Counted from the stretch's first letter, positions 12,126-53,749 are shown. The stretch is 64,000 nucleotides of DNA from Ancylostoma caninum (GCA_037903475.1 JBAJFG010000611.1:62001-126000), one strand, 5' to 3'. Numbers and translations are program-made. Notes: generated by a model not told the origin, from the letters alone.

Positions 12126-13171
12126 TATTTCACGCCTTTCCCTTCTCAGCTGAACGCGGCCACGGCGATCTACACTAGTTAATAAGATGATGTGCACTTA
12201 CAGCAATTTGCATATCTCTACTGATGGAGTCTATGATGCATTTTCTGTTCTGAAGGCAGCGCCTGTTTAGTTTACGTCAGGCCCAGTATGTATATTGTTG
12301 GTTCACTGACATTAACTACTGTACACATGGTTGATTGTAAATGTTTACAACTTTTTTTTAAATGAAAGACGGAGAGAGCATAGGATAGGCAATAGAAAGT
12401 TATAGATCACGACTCAAATGAAAGTTACAGATCAACTGTAAGGACTGTCACGACTATATGGATACAAGCTTGTTCGTTCATGCTTTCATAGTCTATTCCA
12501 GCTATACCACATTCTTCCATCCCAAGACTAAAAGTTTTCGAGAAACACTTGAGCAAGGTATTTGTGGCACTAGTAAGGAAAACATTTCGCTTTCTAGACG
12601 CTCTTGACAAACATCCACAAAACACTGACCATTCGAGGGCTTATGTGGAGCGTCCTGTGCAAACACGCATCCTGCTCATCTATTTTATTTTTGCATTTCA
12701 TTTTTCGTTGCAATAAATGCACACTGCAGTTCCCTTAACAATGCATCCACGGATTACAGTGGTAGTACTAGCTTTTTAAGGAAAATGTTTATTATTAAGT
12801 AACTTCAAAGGTTCGTATAAAGCCTCATGACATGCGTGGTGAAACCACGCATAGATTTATGAATAGTTAATGGGTTGATATGTTAGTCCAAATATTACAG
12901 ACAAGTTACCATATAGCTTCACATATACAATAGTAACCCTAATAGGGATCTACAGATTTACAAATGGGTAAAAACTTCTAGTCTCTAGTCAAACTACGTA
13001 CGTATGTACTTCTTCGTAAGGTGTATAAGTAACAGGTTTCATGAGAGTAAGCTCGAAAAACATTTACATTTGGTTAACGAATTATGCATATCACAACGAT
13101 ACCCACAACAGATATGACAAAGTGCAACTTGAACTCAGAGGACCATTTGATAAACTCTAACACTAGTGTAT
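12126..13171 (-). other. 3' flank and probable 3' UTR of gap-2
   Basis: No coding sequence recognised. On the minus strand, AATAAA-type signals (TTTATT on the plus strand) occur near 12787 and 12681, about 385 and 490 bases past the gap-2 stop codon, and could end its transcript. The 12425-12625 open frame has no family resemblance. Confidence 0.4.
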
Positions 13172-41393
<28,222 letters not shown>

Positions 41394-41600
41394 AACGGAT
41401 ACTGAGATTTATGACCCTCGTTCACTATCTGCTCTCGATCTCGCTCTCTTTCACACTTTCGCCAACGCACTCACTACAAGGTGTTCTTTGAAATTTCTGG
41501 AGAAACTGCATCTCTTCCGTACCATCGTTCGTCTTCCGAGTTCACTGTATAGGTGCCACAAATCAGTCGCAGTTTGAACATCTGCTCGCTTCCGAGCTTT
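41394..41600 (-). promoter_or_regulatory. Probable promoter of the 41.39-kb gap-2 first exon
   Basis: Directly upstream of the ATG on the minus strand, with purine-rich runs such as gtgtgaaagagagcgagatc and higher GC than the surrounding introns. No TATA box stands out. The call rests on position. Confidence 0.25.
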
Positions 41601-44044
41601 CAGTGCTCGTCTAGCCTTTTGTACAATTTAGTTTGTGAATTACGAGGCAATTGGCGGCAAAGATTGGGGCTGAAAAAGCTGTGGGACGTTCAAATCGCCG
41701 ATTTGATTTGCAAGCTTCCAGAAGGAGTTGAATCAGAAAGAAAATGAGCAAGATCCATGAAGAATCGCAGAATTTGGGGAGTGATTGTCTCAGCTAGACA
41801 TCTTCCAAAACAAATCCTTAGAAAGAATAGAAAAGACAACAACATCCAAGAATGAATGGATACAAAGCACAATAAGAACAAAGCAGTTAATAGCACATAT
41901 GGGCAAACGCGGAAGCTCTTTTAAATTTTTTTGACATTTCCAAAACACCTAATAAACAAGTGGGGATGTTGACAGTGAAAAGGTTACGTGGTGCGGTTAA
42001 AAGAGAAAATGTGTTTTGGAAAAAGGAGTTTTGTGGAGATTTTGGCAGGAAGCTACAAGTTTTTCGTATTCAAAACTAGTTGCACTTCCGATTACTTCTT
42101 GAAATCGGGAAAAATCAGTTTAAGAACTCAAAAACTGCACTCTTTTTCTATAGCCAGTAGAACGACTACAATTCAACTGCAATTATCCATAGAGCTTTGC
42201 TGGAATGTTTGTGGATCAGACTCATAAGTACTGACCTTTTCCATTTTAGTGATTTTCTCATAATTGTTACCTTTTTTCATTCAACCATTTTTTCAGACCC
42301 AGCCGAGAAAAATTATCCTCGACATGCGGTTGTTTAACTTCAAATTTCAGTCTGTCTCTGCATTAGTGCGTAAATTTAATGAGATAGAGAGTGTGAACCA
42401 CCGAAAGACTCAGCGAAAAATACATCTATCCCCGTTAATTGGAAAACAATATATCTGCTAAGGGTGACTAATCCTTTATTTTGCCAGAGGATGATTCGAA
42501 ATAAACCCTGAATAGACAGGATGTAGAACAGAAAATCAACAAAAGCGTTAGTGTTTGCCGAGACACTGAGAAAGGAGTGAAATATGACCGAGCCTAACTA
42601 ATTAATGTCACTAATTAGCACCACTGACGCGAAAAAAAAGGCCGCACGAGTGAAAAGGTGTATTTGTGGGTGGGAGTTGTCCATCTGCTCGGTGGCGGAG
42701 AAGAGGGTGATCCGAGCAAAAAGCTCTCTCGCCATAGTGTAAATCCACTTATACGAGAAAGAAGTTGATTGAAAAGAGCAAGTTGCAGCTGATTTTCGGG
42801 AAAGGGAGAAGACTTCGAGGGGGTGGAGTAGTAGTGATTTGAAAGGGGTTAGGACATTAAGGAAGAGGGAGAAAGAAACATGTACACGGAAAATGCTCCA
42901 GCAGGCGGAAAGAAAAGAAAGGTCGACCTGAAATATAAAGACGGTGAAGCTAACTTATAAGTTGACGAGTAGGATAATCCCTCAGAAAAAATCTCAGAAG
43001 CAAAAATTTACATGGAAAAACGCCTTCCTTCCTCAGCCGTAAGATTTGGCATAGCGTCAATAGACCGCCCTCGACTAAAGTGTTGTGAATGCAGGGAAAT
43101 TAGCGGAAAACTGGTCGGCTTTTCGAAATAAAGAACTACTTTCAAGGTTCGATCGGAGCGCGGAGACGTGCTAAAGGAGGAGGAGGACGAGGTGGTGGAT
43201 GAGAGACAGTGAGGGATAATGGAGTGCACTCGGCACTATCCGACTTTGTGCATCGTTTCACCACGGTGGGACACCATCGCCGCCGACTCCGACGCTACGG
43301 ATCAGAACCGACGCGGTTATACCAGTTAAGTCGGCACTATTCTATGGAATCGACGCGAATTAACCCATAAAGACTGTCAACAATACAGAGGTTAAGAAAC
43401 GGGGGAATCTACCCGTAATTATAGCCATTTACTGGATTTAATTACTTGTTTACAGGCTATTCTTCAGCCACGTTCAGCTCTGAAGCAGCCGCATCAGAAA
43501 CGACCTTTGGTTTAGAGGTGAATCCCGAAAATTGAGATTATGCATAGGCCGAAGGAAAAAAAGCCAGTTTACAAAGCCTATAACCAATATGGAAAACATT
43601 CCAGAACGGGAATAATGTCCTGAACAGAGCTATCAAGGTGAAGATGCTAGAGGGAGGTTGGTTGCGAAACGGCAGAGTACTTCCTCTTGCAGATGTCGAA
43701 ACAACTTTGCATATTGAGGGAATTTCCCGCGAATTAGGTCAATCTGCGAATGCAAAGAACATCCGAAACCCTCCGGATAGCCGTGAAAATTCCTCAGCTA
43801 GAACACAGCAGTTACAATACAACAATACAATAGAAACATGAGGTGATCATGTCGTAGGCAGCTGCGACCGCCGCAAAAACCCCAGAAAAATCACAGTAAC
43901 GAGGAACAAATGTTCAGGAACTGCAGCAGAAGCACAGCAAATTGCTGCTATGTTACCTACTGATGATGCTCATAACGATCCTGAATACCGGTTCACAGCT
44001 ACAGTTATGTAATGGCAGATTTTTTTCTGGAAATAACTACTCAC
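41601..44044. other. No supported gene
   Basis: 2.4 kb with AT-rich sequence up to 42.6 kb and a GC-richer patch at 43.0-43.35 kb (Ser-rich frames on the minus strand, no donor with a matching phase). It may hold another promoter but I cannot show one. Confidence 0.4.
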
Positions 44045-44125
44045 CGTTTCGATTTGTACACAATCCTGCCACGTATTAGTCGCGGATTAGCCTGCCTGCA
44101 TTTGTTCGGAGATAGACAGTACATT
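44045..44125 (-). CDS. Candidate alternative first exon (MYCLSPNK...)
   Basis: Begins one base before ATG (44124) after a GCTCTTAG acceptor, a layout typical of spliced-leader addition in nematodes, and ends at a GTGAGTAG donor. It encodes MYCLSPNKCRQANPRLIRGR then IVYKSK, with two bases left that join gap-2 exon 2 as KSKR-SSRSHESLL. The frame is also open upstream (DELLIDETALR), so it could instead be internal. Basic residues could aid membrane contact (inference). Confidence 0.5.
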
Positions 44126-44859
44126 CTAAGAGCAGTTTCATCAATCAACAGCTCATCAACAATTTTCAAAGTTCAAAAATCAACGGACAACACGATCAAT
44201 CCACAATGGAAATTCAATTGGATCGTTTCAAAAGAAGAATGTCTCGAGAAGGCCTTGAACTGAACTGAACTGAATTACGAGATTTGCATATGAACAGCCA
44301 CAGACAGCGCCGAATCCGTGTCTGAGAGGGTGGTCTTTGAAAGGGCCTGGATAATGATGATTGTGGATATGTGAAATGAATGATTAGAGCGCTGCATACC
44401 GAGAACGGGCCGGAGAAAAGGGAAATCTCAAAGCGATATGTACATCTATCAACTGGGATAGTGCTCAGACTCACATTTTCGGCCTTTCACTCACCTGACA
44501 CACCATTATTTTCGTTAAGTGACCATCTAACACTTCAGCTATTACACTTTTACAGGCGAGCACAGCTGCAGTTGAGGGTTTTTCTCACGTAAAGGAAGTG
44601 AAGAAAAAAAAACAGAAAGAAAGACAGAAACAAGAGCAGAATGCTCGATAAACGTGATCATGATTGCTTCTCATAGGTAGAACAAGTTGGCGCTAGTTAA
44701 AGAAGTAGGTTACGAAGCCCATTACGCATATGATATGGGGGTTATTATAGCTGCTCGTTTTCTACTGAATCCCGTGACGTATTATTGAACACATACTACA
44801 TATAATGCTAGATTAGCAGAGTGGTACCTCCATGAATGTGCTTATCCTAGATGACTTAC

Positions 44860-44937
44860 CTAAGTGCGAATCCAAAGAATCATGTAAAGAATACCGATTA
44901 AATGAACTGTCTTTCATGCCCTCCACTTGAACAAATT
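44860..44937 (-). CDS. Candidate N-terminal cassette exon (FVQVEGMKDSS...)
   Basis: 78 nt between GAGTACTTAG and GTAAGTCATC, phase 1 to phase 1. It encodes FVQVEGMKDSSFNRYSLHDS then LDSHL(G). Its end phase is that of gap-2 exon 2, so it could replace exon 2 and join the PH exon as [19 protein letters not shown] loosely echoes RSHESLL. Its start phase fits the first exons at 59.2 and 62.1 kb. Confidence 0.45.
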
Positions 44938-45433
44938 CTAAGTACTCTATATCGCTCACAAATACAAACAAATATACCAAATACAAAATATTCGGTCACT
45001 TAAGTGGCCAAACAGCAGTTACTAGAGTATGGAGGGTATATTAGGCAAAAATTATGCAGGAAATCAGCAACATTGTCGTCATCTTATTGCCATTGCTAGG
45101 TACATACTTCTACAAATCCAGTTTTCATGTTTCGTACTTCAACTAAGCTACTTTTTACATTAAAGTGATGCAAGTAGTAAAAAACTTAATACATCAAGAA
45201 ACAGAAGAGTGACTGACGAATACAGTCGAATAGCCATTCAAATACTCGAAAACGTGTGGATACTTGCAGTCTCAATCCCTGTGAGATCACAGACTCGTTT
45301 TTTTTTTTTTTACTTTTGTTTTCTCGGATTTCGACGCGCGTTGTTAGTCCCTTCATTGATGAAAACTCTAGTCTTCAGGTACATAAACTCCGGTTAATAG
45401 CACACTAGCTTCCCTGCAAAATTTACAACTTAC

Positions 45434-45460
45434 GTCTAAACCACTAGAAATTCGGAAATT
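45434..45460 (-). CDS. Candidate 27-nt microexon (NFRISSGLD)
   Basis: 27 bases between TTTCCAATAG and a strong GTAAGTTG donor, in frame throughout. A second acceptor-like TTTCTAG lies inside it, which would leave only 10 bases. Weak on its own. Confidence 0.25.
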
Positions 45461-46917
45461 CTATTGGAAACAAACTGTTAGTAGATGAGAAGCCGCTAAT
45501 GTTAATGTACCTCTATAAAGCATGTGAGGGGAACACTATTTTTGAACTAGATTTTCGGATTTGGGTGCTTCATACCACAAAGCTCTGCTATAACGTCTAT
45601 CACAATAGAAAAAATATGTGCAGGCCTGACTAGGCATTACATACCAGTGAGAAACAGCCAGGGATTGTATTCGAACAAACAACTAACATATACTGCAGTA
45701 TTAAATTAATGGCACTTTTATCACAAGATCTAGCTAAATCCTTGCAAAATTCTTAATTCTCCAATGAAGAATATGAAATAAATAGAAACACTTTCACATT
45801 CTCGCGTAGATTTCCTGGAGGAGAACCTGTTCATTGACTTAGTTACTACGATCGTACAAAAAATCTCAGTTCCAATTCCAGAAATCAGCGAAGTAATAGT
45901 TGCTGCTTGCAGGCGTGAATTGCCACTTTCTGCGAAAATGCCGAACTATTTTCTGACATGATGGCCTTCCCTTGTCTACAATTAATGGGTTTGACTCGAG
46001 TTTTTGAGGCTAATATCCTGTGAATCCGGTTCAGCATGGATCAAGGTCAAGGACGAGCGGGGAAGGAAATGCAAAATTCGGGAATCGGCAGTCCAAAATG
46101 ATGCTTATTTCTATTTAAAAACGTAGCACATTCGACGGCGGCGGGCGACGCCATTAAGTCCATCAACTTTCTGAGGAGGTGGAACCAGGAAGCGTTACAA
46201 TCCTGGGGAGTTGTGAAATTTTGGAATTCATCAGCCATGAATCCCTCCACACTTCTTTTTAATAAATAAATAGTTAAACCTGAAACTCAAACCATTTTTA
46301 AGCGGATAAACTAATTTTTAATTGGAAATTCAAATCAATGATTTGAAAATTATAACAAAAACAAGGAACAAAAACCAAACTAATGGAAATTTCGCTCTAC
46401 TTTATGGCTATTTTACGAGGTAATCCCCCCCCCCCCAAGCCCCACTTGCCACCTCCGCTGCCTCACATAATTATACTGAGGATTTTGAGGCTTTCTGGGG
46501 GGTGATCGTCAGTGAAAGGCACTGTGGCAGTTTCTCGGAGGTGGCCAAAACTTCCTCCGAATAGCTAAATTTTCACGTATTCTATTGGAAAATTACTTGG
46601 AGAGACTATTGGATGATCCCTTTCTCAATACTAAAGATCAAAAAGCTCCCCATAATTACTAAAGGAATAAGTACTCTGTAAAGAAAACTGTCTACATAGC
46701 AGTAAATGGCTCTGAGATAAAGCAGCGCATCAGTGCGAAATTTGAAAACAACTGCTCAGCGATCAATCAATAATGCCCGGATGGTCGAAGCAGTTTCTTT
46801 GGGATGAATTGAGGCACACATACACACCGACAATGTTATGTGTAACGCCTCGGACGTTTCTTCCTGAGCAGCACGCGACAAATGGCGTTTCACTCGCGGC
46901 GATTTACGGCCTCTCAC
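45461..46917. other. No supported gene
   Basis: AT-rich, with a C-run at about 46426-46436. A minus-strand open frame at 46250-46047 (67 codons) has fair composition but no splice partner and no recognised family. Confidence 0.5.
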
Positions 46918-46964
46918 CTCGTCACTCGATCATTCTCGCATTTTTTCGGCGACAACTCACTCAT
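46918..46964 (-). CDS. Candidate alternative first exon (MSELSPKKCENDRVT)
   Basis: 15 codons plus two bases, from ATG (46964) to a GTGAGAGG donor. A GTCTCGCAG acceptor lies eight bases before the ATG, suitable for spliced-leader addition. The left-over AG joins gap-2 exon 2 as DRVTR-SSRSHESLL. The exon is short, polar and GC-richer than its surroundings. Confidence 0.45.
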
Positions 46965-49900
46965 ATTACTTCTGCGAGACATGAACAATATTTACTAGTA
47001 TGATAGGGAGTTTTTTATAGGCAGTGCCAAAAGGCAGATAAGAGTTATTCCAGGAAGGTTCCTGGTGAATAACAGATATTAAACATTCAAAGGTCTCAAC
47101 AGAATTACTCGAAAATGCATTGAATTGCTGGATGAACCTAAGCAAATGCATTCATATAGGAAGAAAACAATAGGTGAACTAAAAACAATGACCTGAAATT
47201 CCTCTCGAAATCCAGGAAGCAGGTAGTATAGAGATGTGTGCAAAAAGAAAAAAGGATCTCACATCCAGAAATCATAGAAATTACTTGTCACAGCTCTTGA
47301 GTTTGAGCAAAAGTTGAGAGATTTGGAAGAGAAACTTTGTTCGATTTACTAAGACAAATAAAACGAGGATACCGTATGAGGAATAGCTGAGAAAGCTATG
47401 GCATGACAGGCTTGTGCCGATAAACCAAAGCCTGTGGAACACTTAGAAAACTGGAAAGTCTAACGCCAAAGTAACACAAGTGAATGCTTATGTGTAGCAT
47501 TTTCTATGGTGGACAGCAAAAGGAGGTGATTGCCATGGAATTTCGTTAAAAAATGCACCATGGAGACTGAAGTATGATTTCTGTTAGGGAGAACAATGAA
47601 AATAACGAAATAACAGCACAAGAAAAACCATCTTCATTTTCTGAACTAATGCTTGAATCAGGGCTCTAACCAAAGGAAAAGATTAGATTATGTTCACGCA
47701 TTAATGACTGTGTGTCTCATTTTTCGCCATGTTTTACGGAATTGGAGTAAGGACACAAGAGTTGCTGCGCAATAGCAACGGAGTTAGTGCTACAGTCACG
47801 GCAGAATGTATTGCTAAGTTTTAAATCGGAGCAATTTGTCTGTAGCAGAGGCTAACTTCTGGAATGAGATTACAAGCCGATGTTTGGAGGTAATCCGAGA
47901 CAAATCAAACTAAATTTCAACTGATAGCAATGAAATTGAGAAGATAGTAGGCGTCGCGGGGATCTTAAAGTAGCTCAGAAACAGTGGAAATCCTCCAAAA
48001 GCCATAGCGAAAGTGGAGAAGTGTTCGGATTTTTCCTGATGAGCAGATTTTTCACTTGTAGAAATTCCCGTCAAGAAAATATGGAAATTTCAGTCCCCTA
48101 AAGTCCGTCCTCATTTCCTGGAACATTACTAAAGAATAAACAACTAGTGGTGTCGAACGAGACATTGACCTTGTATGGTATGTAGCAACAAAAACGAAGC
48201 CCATACATAACTAACAAGAAGCAGTACTAACGAGTAAAACGAAAGTAACGCTGCGGAATGGCGACACACACACAACGACCCCTTGACTCCTTATCTTTCG
48301 AAATTCGATGTCCCTCCACCAAGCAGTGATTTATGGTCTGTTTGTGTGGATGTTCAAATAGTGGGTTCGTAGATAAATGTGAAAAAACTCCAACGGAAAA
48401 CTGGGTAAAAGTGAATTTCCAAGGTTGTGACACTAATGTTAAAGGATGAAATGGCTCTACTACTGTCGAAAAAAAAAACTTGTACGTGTTGCAAAAACGT
48501 TTCCATGATATGCGACAAGTTTATGCCGTTCCTCCTGCTTTGTCGGCAACAGAACAGGAAATATAAACTGGTCGGATAGAAGCGCTTTTGATGGATTTCG
48601 TTACGTAACAATCGGAAGAACGCTGCAAAGCCTTCTACATGTTCCTCACAATTTCCTTTCCGGAAACAGAAAAGACCAACTGGCTAATCTCAAAGGATGG
48701 ATAAAGCATGCATCAAAAGAAAAAGAAAAAGAGGTTATCACTAATTTTATCCTAGAATTTTTGTACACATTGACTGACCTCAATAGGCTTTGTTTCACAC
48801 ATTCCGAAGTAAGGTTTTGGAAATATAATGCTAGGAAACTAAGAGGAGCTGAAAGTGTGAGAAATAGAGAAGGAAAGGAAGAGGGGAGTGATGTTGGGGT
48901 ACCAACAAGGAATTGACAGAAAATAAGATGGATGTTAGAAGGTGAAGCGAAAAAAAGCAGAAGCAAAAGAAAACAAGCAGATGCAAAGAAGTGTAGGTCT
49001 TCTCTTATCACGTGCGTATAGGGAAATAAAATCAGAACTGACTGAAAATGCTTAGAAATTCGGCAAAAGCAAGGAAGTGGCTTGCTTCAGAATTTGTGCT
49101 CAGTTCTTGCTGAGGCTTTGTGGATTCATCTCAGGCGGAGGAGAAAACATGGCTAGGCGTTTTTATGTTTATTTTGGAAAATTAAGAGCCCGTAAGGTGT
49201 TTTACCTTACGGGCTCTTAATTTTCCAAAATAAAACGCGGAAAGAAATGCAGTGATTAAGTCCCCACTCTGTTTTCAACCCAGGAATTACCTGTTCGAAG
49301 ATGTTGTTTGAAGGTCAAAGATCGCTTAACTGGTACCAAAGATTCATCTGACATTCTAACTTTAACATAATCACTACTAGATTATGTACCTTATGTACAA
49401 ATTTGAACAACATGGACACAGCCGGTTGTCAAGTCTACACTTATGGACAAAAAATAACAGAAAAAATATTTGTAGCCCTTAAAAAGCTCGCCATGTCCCC
49501 ATGGCTTTTTTCCTGAACAAAGAAAGGATGTTTCTGAGATAAAAACACGAAAGACGAGCATAAGCGACTTGACAGAATGACGTGCAGGATGTGTCTAAAG
49601 TGAGCTGAAGGACGACCTGCTCTGTTCCTACGAAAGTACATGCAAATAATGTTTCGAGGGAAACTGATAAGCTGCAGCCGTTCCCAGAGATTTGATGGGA
49701 AAGTTTAATCCAGCGGCTCGGCAGTGGCTTTTGTACACTATGCTGGGATGTTAATTAGGCCATATAACACGAGAAAATCAGCTGAAAACTTCTTGCAACT
49801 TTATGGAAAACAACTTAAATTAAGCAATTGGAAGTCGAGGGTCGCTTCGCTAAATATTAGGTCAGTCCGAAGGAATTGCAAAAAATTTTATAATTTTTTT

Positions 49901-51187
49901 CAAACAATCATAACAGTACTGGATGAAACCTAGTGTGACAATTTTTATATTTGAGAAGCGGTAAACATTCTACTACTTTATGGTCAGAGAATTTCGATTC
50001 AAGACCAAGAAATTCTGGATTGAAGGATAAATATTGGTGAAAAACTTCCGGACAAACCTAATATTCGTCTCCACAAGATAAAGAGAATAATATGTTGGTG
50101 TTTCGCAGTATAAAAAAAAACCAGGGTAATCAAAGTTAGTGACGTTTCATGGCTGACCTTGACCATTTGGATGTGCGTGGAAAATTAAGCAAGTAAATGA
50201 TAAACAAACGGACAAACAATTTGGTTGCCCAGATTCATTGAGCAATCTCTAGGCACTGCCACCCCCTCCCCCCCTCTCTTAATCGTTATATGTAGCTTTC
50301 CTGTTTTTCAACTATTCTGTACGGAACGCCTTCAGCGCCAATAGACACAAAAATGACAGAACTTCTGCAGTTAAAAATGAGGAACCTTGAGGTAGCCAGA
50401 GTATGTGTAGACAATATGATGGCCCTTTCTGTTGGAATATTTACTTAAAGCTGTTGCTCACTGTCTTGTTGCTCTTCTTCCACCATCATTACATCCATTC
50501 AGTTTGAATGAGGACTAATTAACACTAAGCTTTCAGCCACCTTTCTGGTTCTTTACCAGGATACTGCTTGAAAACATAGGTAGATTAACTATCCTAGAAC
50601 TTTTCAAACGCTAATCTCCGAAGTCACGATTTTTGTCCTGTCTGCATTCGATACACCGATAACTTTAGTCTAGAATAAAAAAAAACATATTTGAGGCTTC
50701 TTTTATAATGCGGTCCGACAAAAAATAAAACAAATCCATTTTCTGCAGACGTCTCAAAGGATACGCCTCCCCATAACTGTAATAAGGTAATTCAGAGCTT
50801 GTTTTTTTTTTCTGAAGAGATGAGGAGTTGTCACACAAATGTCGGAGAAACAGAAAGCGTGCACTCTTTGGGGAAGAGCCAGAAATTAGTGGAGACATCA
50901 TCCCATTTGGAAATCCTCAAACTTTGGAGATAGCGAGAGCCTTTGAAACCAACTCAATGACTAAATTTCGTAGAGACCCATCAATTCTCAGAAGAGGCAA
51001 ACAAAACTAGTCGAAAAGAGTATTTTTACATTATATTGAATATTTAGTCAGAACCGTGTGCAAATAGAGGAATTTTTTAGGGACAACTGACAGTTAGATG
51101 GCGCAAGATAGTCTAAATCGACAATATTGTCAAAATGATACTGATACGGAGCGTTTTTCTTTTTCAAAGGAAGAGGGCATTACTTAC
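46965..51187. other. Long stretch without a supported gene
   Basis: 4.2 kb of AT-rich sequence. The main feature is the perfect hairpin at 49168-49234. The 121-codon minus frame at 49011-48646 is a T-rich, low-complexity frame and not a gene. C/T-runs occur near 50265-50280. Confidence 0.55.
49168..49234. repeat. Perfect 31-bp inverted repeat with 5-nt loop
   Basis: Left arm 49168-49198 (tttattttggaaaattaaga, then gcccgtaaggt), loop gtttt, right arm 49204-49234, the exact reverse complement. The match resumes after a 5-base left-side bulge (gcgtttt against aaaacgc), so the full stem is about 35 bp. A perfect stem this long in otherwise drifting DNA must be young or conserved. It could be a small-RNA precursor, a foldback insertion or an inverted duplication. 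Confidence 0.9.
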
Positions 51188-51246
51188 GCGACTGTGATGA
51201 ATGAGACAATTTTATCGGAAATTAAATGTCTTGCTGGCACGGAAAA
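51188..51246 (-). CDS. Candidate N-terminal exon (FSVPARHL...)
   Basis: 59 nt between a good acceptor (CATTTCTATTAG) and a strong donor (GTAAGTAATG). Phase 0 to phase 2, encoding FSVPARHLISDKIVSFITV and joining gap-2 exon 2. Its start phase fits the exon at 57876-58075 and the one at 52709-52813. Confidence 0.35.
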
Positions 51247-52708
51247 CTAATAGAAATGTCCTTTTTCTCTTATCTTTGATCTAACATCCGAAAACATAGC
51301 CGGCGGCAAGATGTTAGCTAATAAAATAAATGATCTATTTTGAAATAGGCTAAATTTCATATGGGTAGAATTAATCACTTTCTAGGAAGATTCTTTTTTT
51401 AGGAACCAAGAAAGGAGTGCGAAAACATCTGAAGAAGTCTTCTAATGTGTTTTCACGGCGGGTAAAACCAGTTGAACCGCATTTAACCTCGTCACTCACT
51501 ATTGCGCACTTGATCGACGGCGCCAAACGACATGGATTCTACTGGTACGTACAAGTAAATGCCATCAACCAGGATAACTGGTAGTTGAGAGAGAGGAAAC
51601 GTTCGGGCATCCTACTCAGACGATGAAATCTCGCTGAGGATTTAACTGCCTGTTCCTTTGAGTCACAGATACATGAGGAACAATCTTTTCGGAAGAAGTG
51701 ACCTATACGCCGGCAAGGACATCCACGAAAAAAATGTCCGAAAAGAACAACGTAAACAGACACTGGTCAAATCCTCAAGGACATTGTCGAATAAGTGGAT
51801 AGCGTGAATTCGTGTACTTTTCCGTCACTGACTCTCAAAGGACTGCTCAGCACTTTCTCGTCGCACAAGCTCTCATAGAAGAAAAAACAGACGAGCAGAC
51901 GATGGAACTCACTAGGGCTGCACGACTTTTTCGAGTTTACTGACGCTTTTCGTTCTCTTCAGAGGGATTCCTCGGAAAGGTCGGGAGAAGAATTGCTGAA
52001 ATAAAAACTAATTTGCAACGCTACAGAAACCATATGAAATACCAATCATAGAAAAAAAAACTAGTAATACAACTAAAGACCGACCGCTAGTCGCTGTGGC
52101 CCGGATGTACCGAAGTCGATGTTGGTCTCGAGCTGAAATTCTCATTTTTGCAGAGAATAAGAAATGGATGGATTAAAAACACTGAATCTTGTGAACTTAT
52201 GCGATAGAATTCGAGTCGGATTTTTCGGACAAATACTGAGACATAGTTAACAGTAAGGTAGTAGTAACTTCAGGGAACCATATTAATCTTACAGGATTCT
52301 TCGTTCGTTAAAGACATCCTAGCTGATTCCAATGCCTTACATCTTGTAGATGATTGTCCTTCGAGTATAACAACTAGTTTTATCTATTTTTTTAAACAGA
52401 ATTTTAATATATTCAAGGATTTGCTAGGAACAACCGGAGAAGGAAGGAGGACGGGAAGGCAAATGCTTTCCCTAGTATGGAGGGTGAAAAAGTCCCCCTA
52501 TCTTGATCCCTTTCCCATTTCCGGGATGCGTCTTACCAAACCTAAAGCAATCAAGGTAAGAGTGACCCAATTAATTCAAGACAAACGAATTACTTTAAAA
52601 GATTCTGTGAAGAACTCCTTTGAGAAAAACGAAACTGGAGCGGACCCAGGTTAATCTCGGATACTCCTTAATCGCACAAGATTCCTTGCTCAGAACACCT
52701 AAAACGAC
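51247..52708. other. No supported gene
   Basis: A minus-strand frame at 51763-51539 is Cys-rich (CPCRRIGHFF, CSSCICDSKE) but has no clear splice partner and I do not recognise it. A plus-strand frame at 52421-52654 is unsupported. Confidence 0.45.
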
Positions 52709-52813
52709 TTGTCGAAGCAAGACTATGAATAAAGTGGATGGAGATTCGAAAGATGACAGCATTCTGCTGCTTTGCTCTGCAGATGTTGAGACGCTATCGT
52801 ATTTCAGGGAACA
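52709..52813 (-). CDS. Candidate N-terminal exon (CSLKYDSVSTS...), 3' end unresolved
   Basis: Starts in phase 0 after a very strong acceptor (a T-run then CAG). Encodes CSLKYDSVSTSAEQSSRMLS then SFESPSTLF, a Ser-rich segment similar in style to other GAP-2 N-terminal pieces. Donor choices (52723, 52708) are weak, so the end is a guess; all the likely ones are phase 0. It follows the phase-0 end of the 58-kb exon. Confidence 0.4.
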
Positions 52814-53684
52814 CTGAAAAAAAAAAGACTGCAAGATTGTTGGTTGTGCATACGTCAGTTCTCCAAGGATTACACACAAAGTCATGCAACAACCAATGCA
52901 AATATTTTTTAAAGGGAATACTGGCAAAAAAATAAAACAAAAATAAGAAGAAAACGTGTAACTTCCCATTCCTTCATCTTAGCTTCAACATACGAAAATT
53001 TTTCTTTGAAAATGCGGTAATACAAGGATATCTATGATTAGGAACTACTAAACCCTGGTCGAAGGAAAAGTAAAGTTACTTCAAAATTAATGTAAATACG
53101 CCACCGTGCCAAGTTTCATATTCTCAAGCTGAGCCGTTCAAAAATGATTTAAACGACAAGACACGCACCCAGCAACTATTACTACTACGCAACCTGCCTG
53201 GAAATGTGGAACAGCATCCTCAAACTATGAGATTCGGGTGGAAAATTAACTAAAAACGGCTGTTGGAAGATACTCTGCCTCATGTGATAAAAAGAGCTCT
53301 TTGAACGGTTTGAAAAATTGAAGCTAAGCTAGGAAAATTATTAGTGTTCGAGTGACCTATATTTTACTAATATAACAAAATTTCTTCGCTGTAGATCTTT
53401 CGGAAGTGGTCTGGGCCCGAAACTTTTTGATACTCCTATAGATTCTCAAGCTACTGATCCTATCCCCAAATTTTAATTCCTTGCCTCCAATTCCTGGCTC
53501 AAAACAAAGTTTTGACGGAGGATGAGTCATTCCCTCAGAATGAAGGCAAATCCTAAATTCCTTGGACAATTCCTATATTCTGCCCAAACAGAAGCGGATT
53601 ATGGAGTAATGCCGCTTTGAAAGATCTTTAACAAACCTGAAGGTTATGAATCCAACAAGATTCAGAAGTAATTTTCATACTCAC

Positions 53685-53749
53685 GACCAAGCAATGCCTT
53701 AGATATATTCAAAGTTGAAAATTCGATTCCGCTCAAGTCGATAGTTCGG
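53685..53749 (-). CDS. Candidate N-terminal exon (RTIDLSGIEFS...)
   Basis: 65 nt, phase 2 to phase 1, ending at a strong donor (GTGAGTATG). Encodes RTIDLSGIEFSTLNISKALL G. The frame is open further 5', so the acceptor is uncertain. Its end phase fits the exon at 44860-44937. Confidence 0.35.

Noticed and set aside
48646..49011. 121-codon minus-strand frame with hydrophobic runs
   Set aside because: The hydrophobicity comes from T-rich, low-complexity DNA (Phe/Leu/Ser runs); no splice sites or family.
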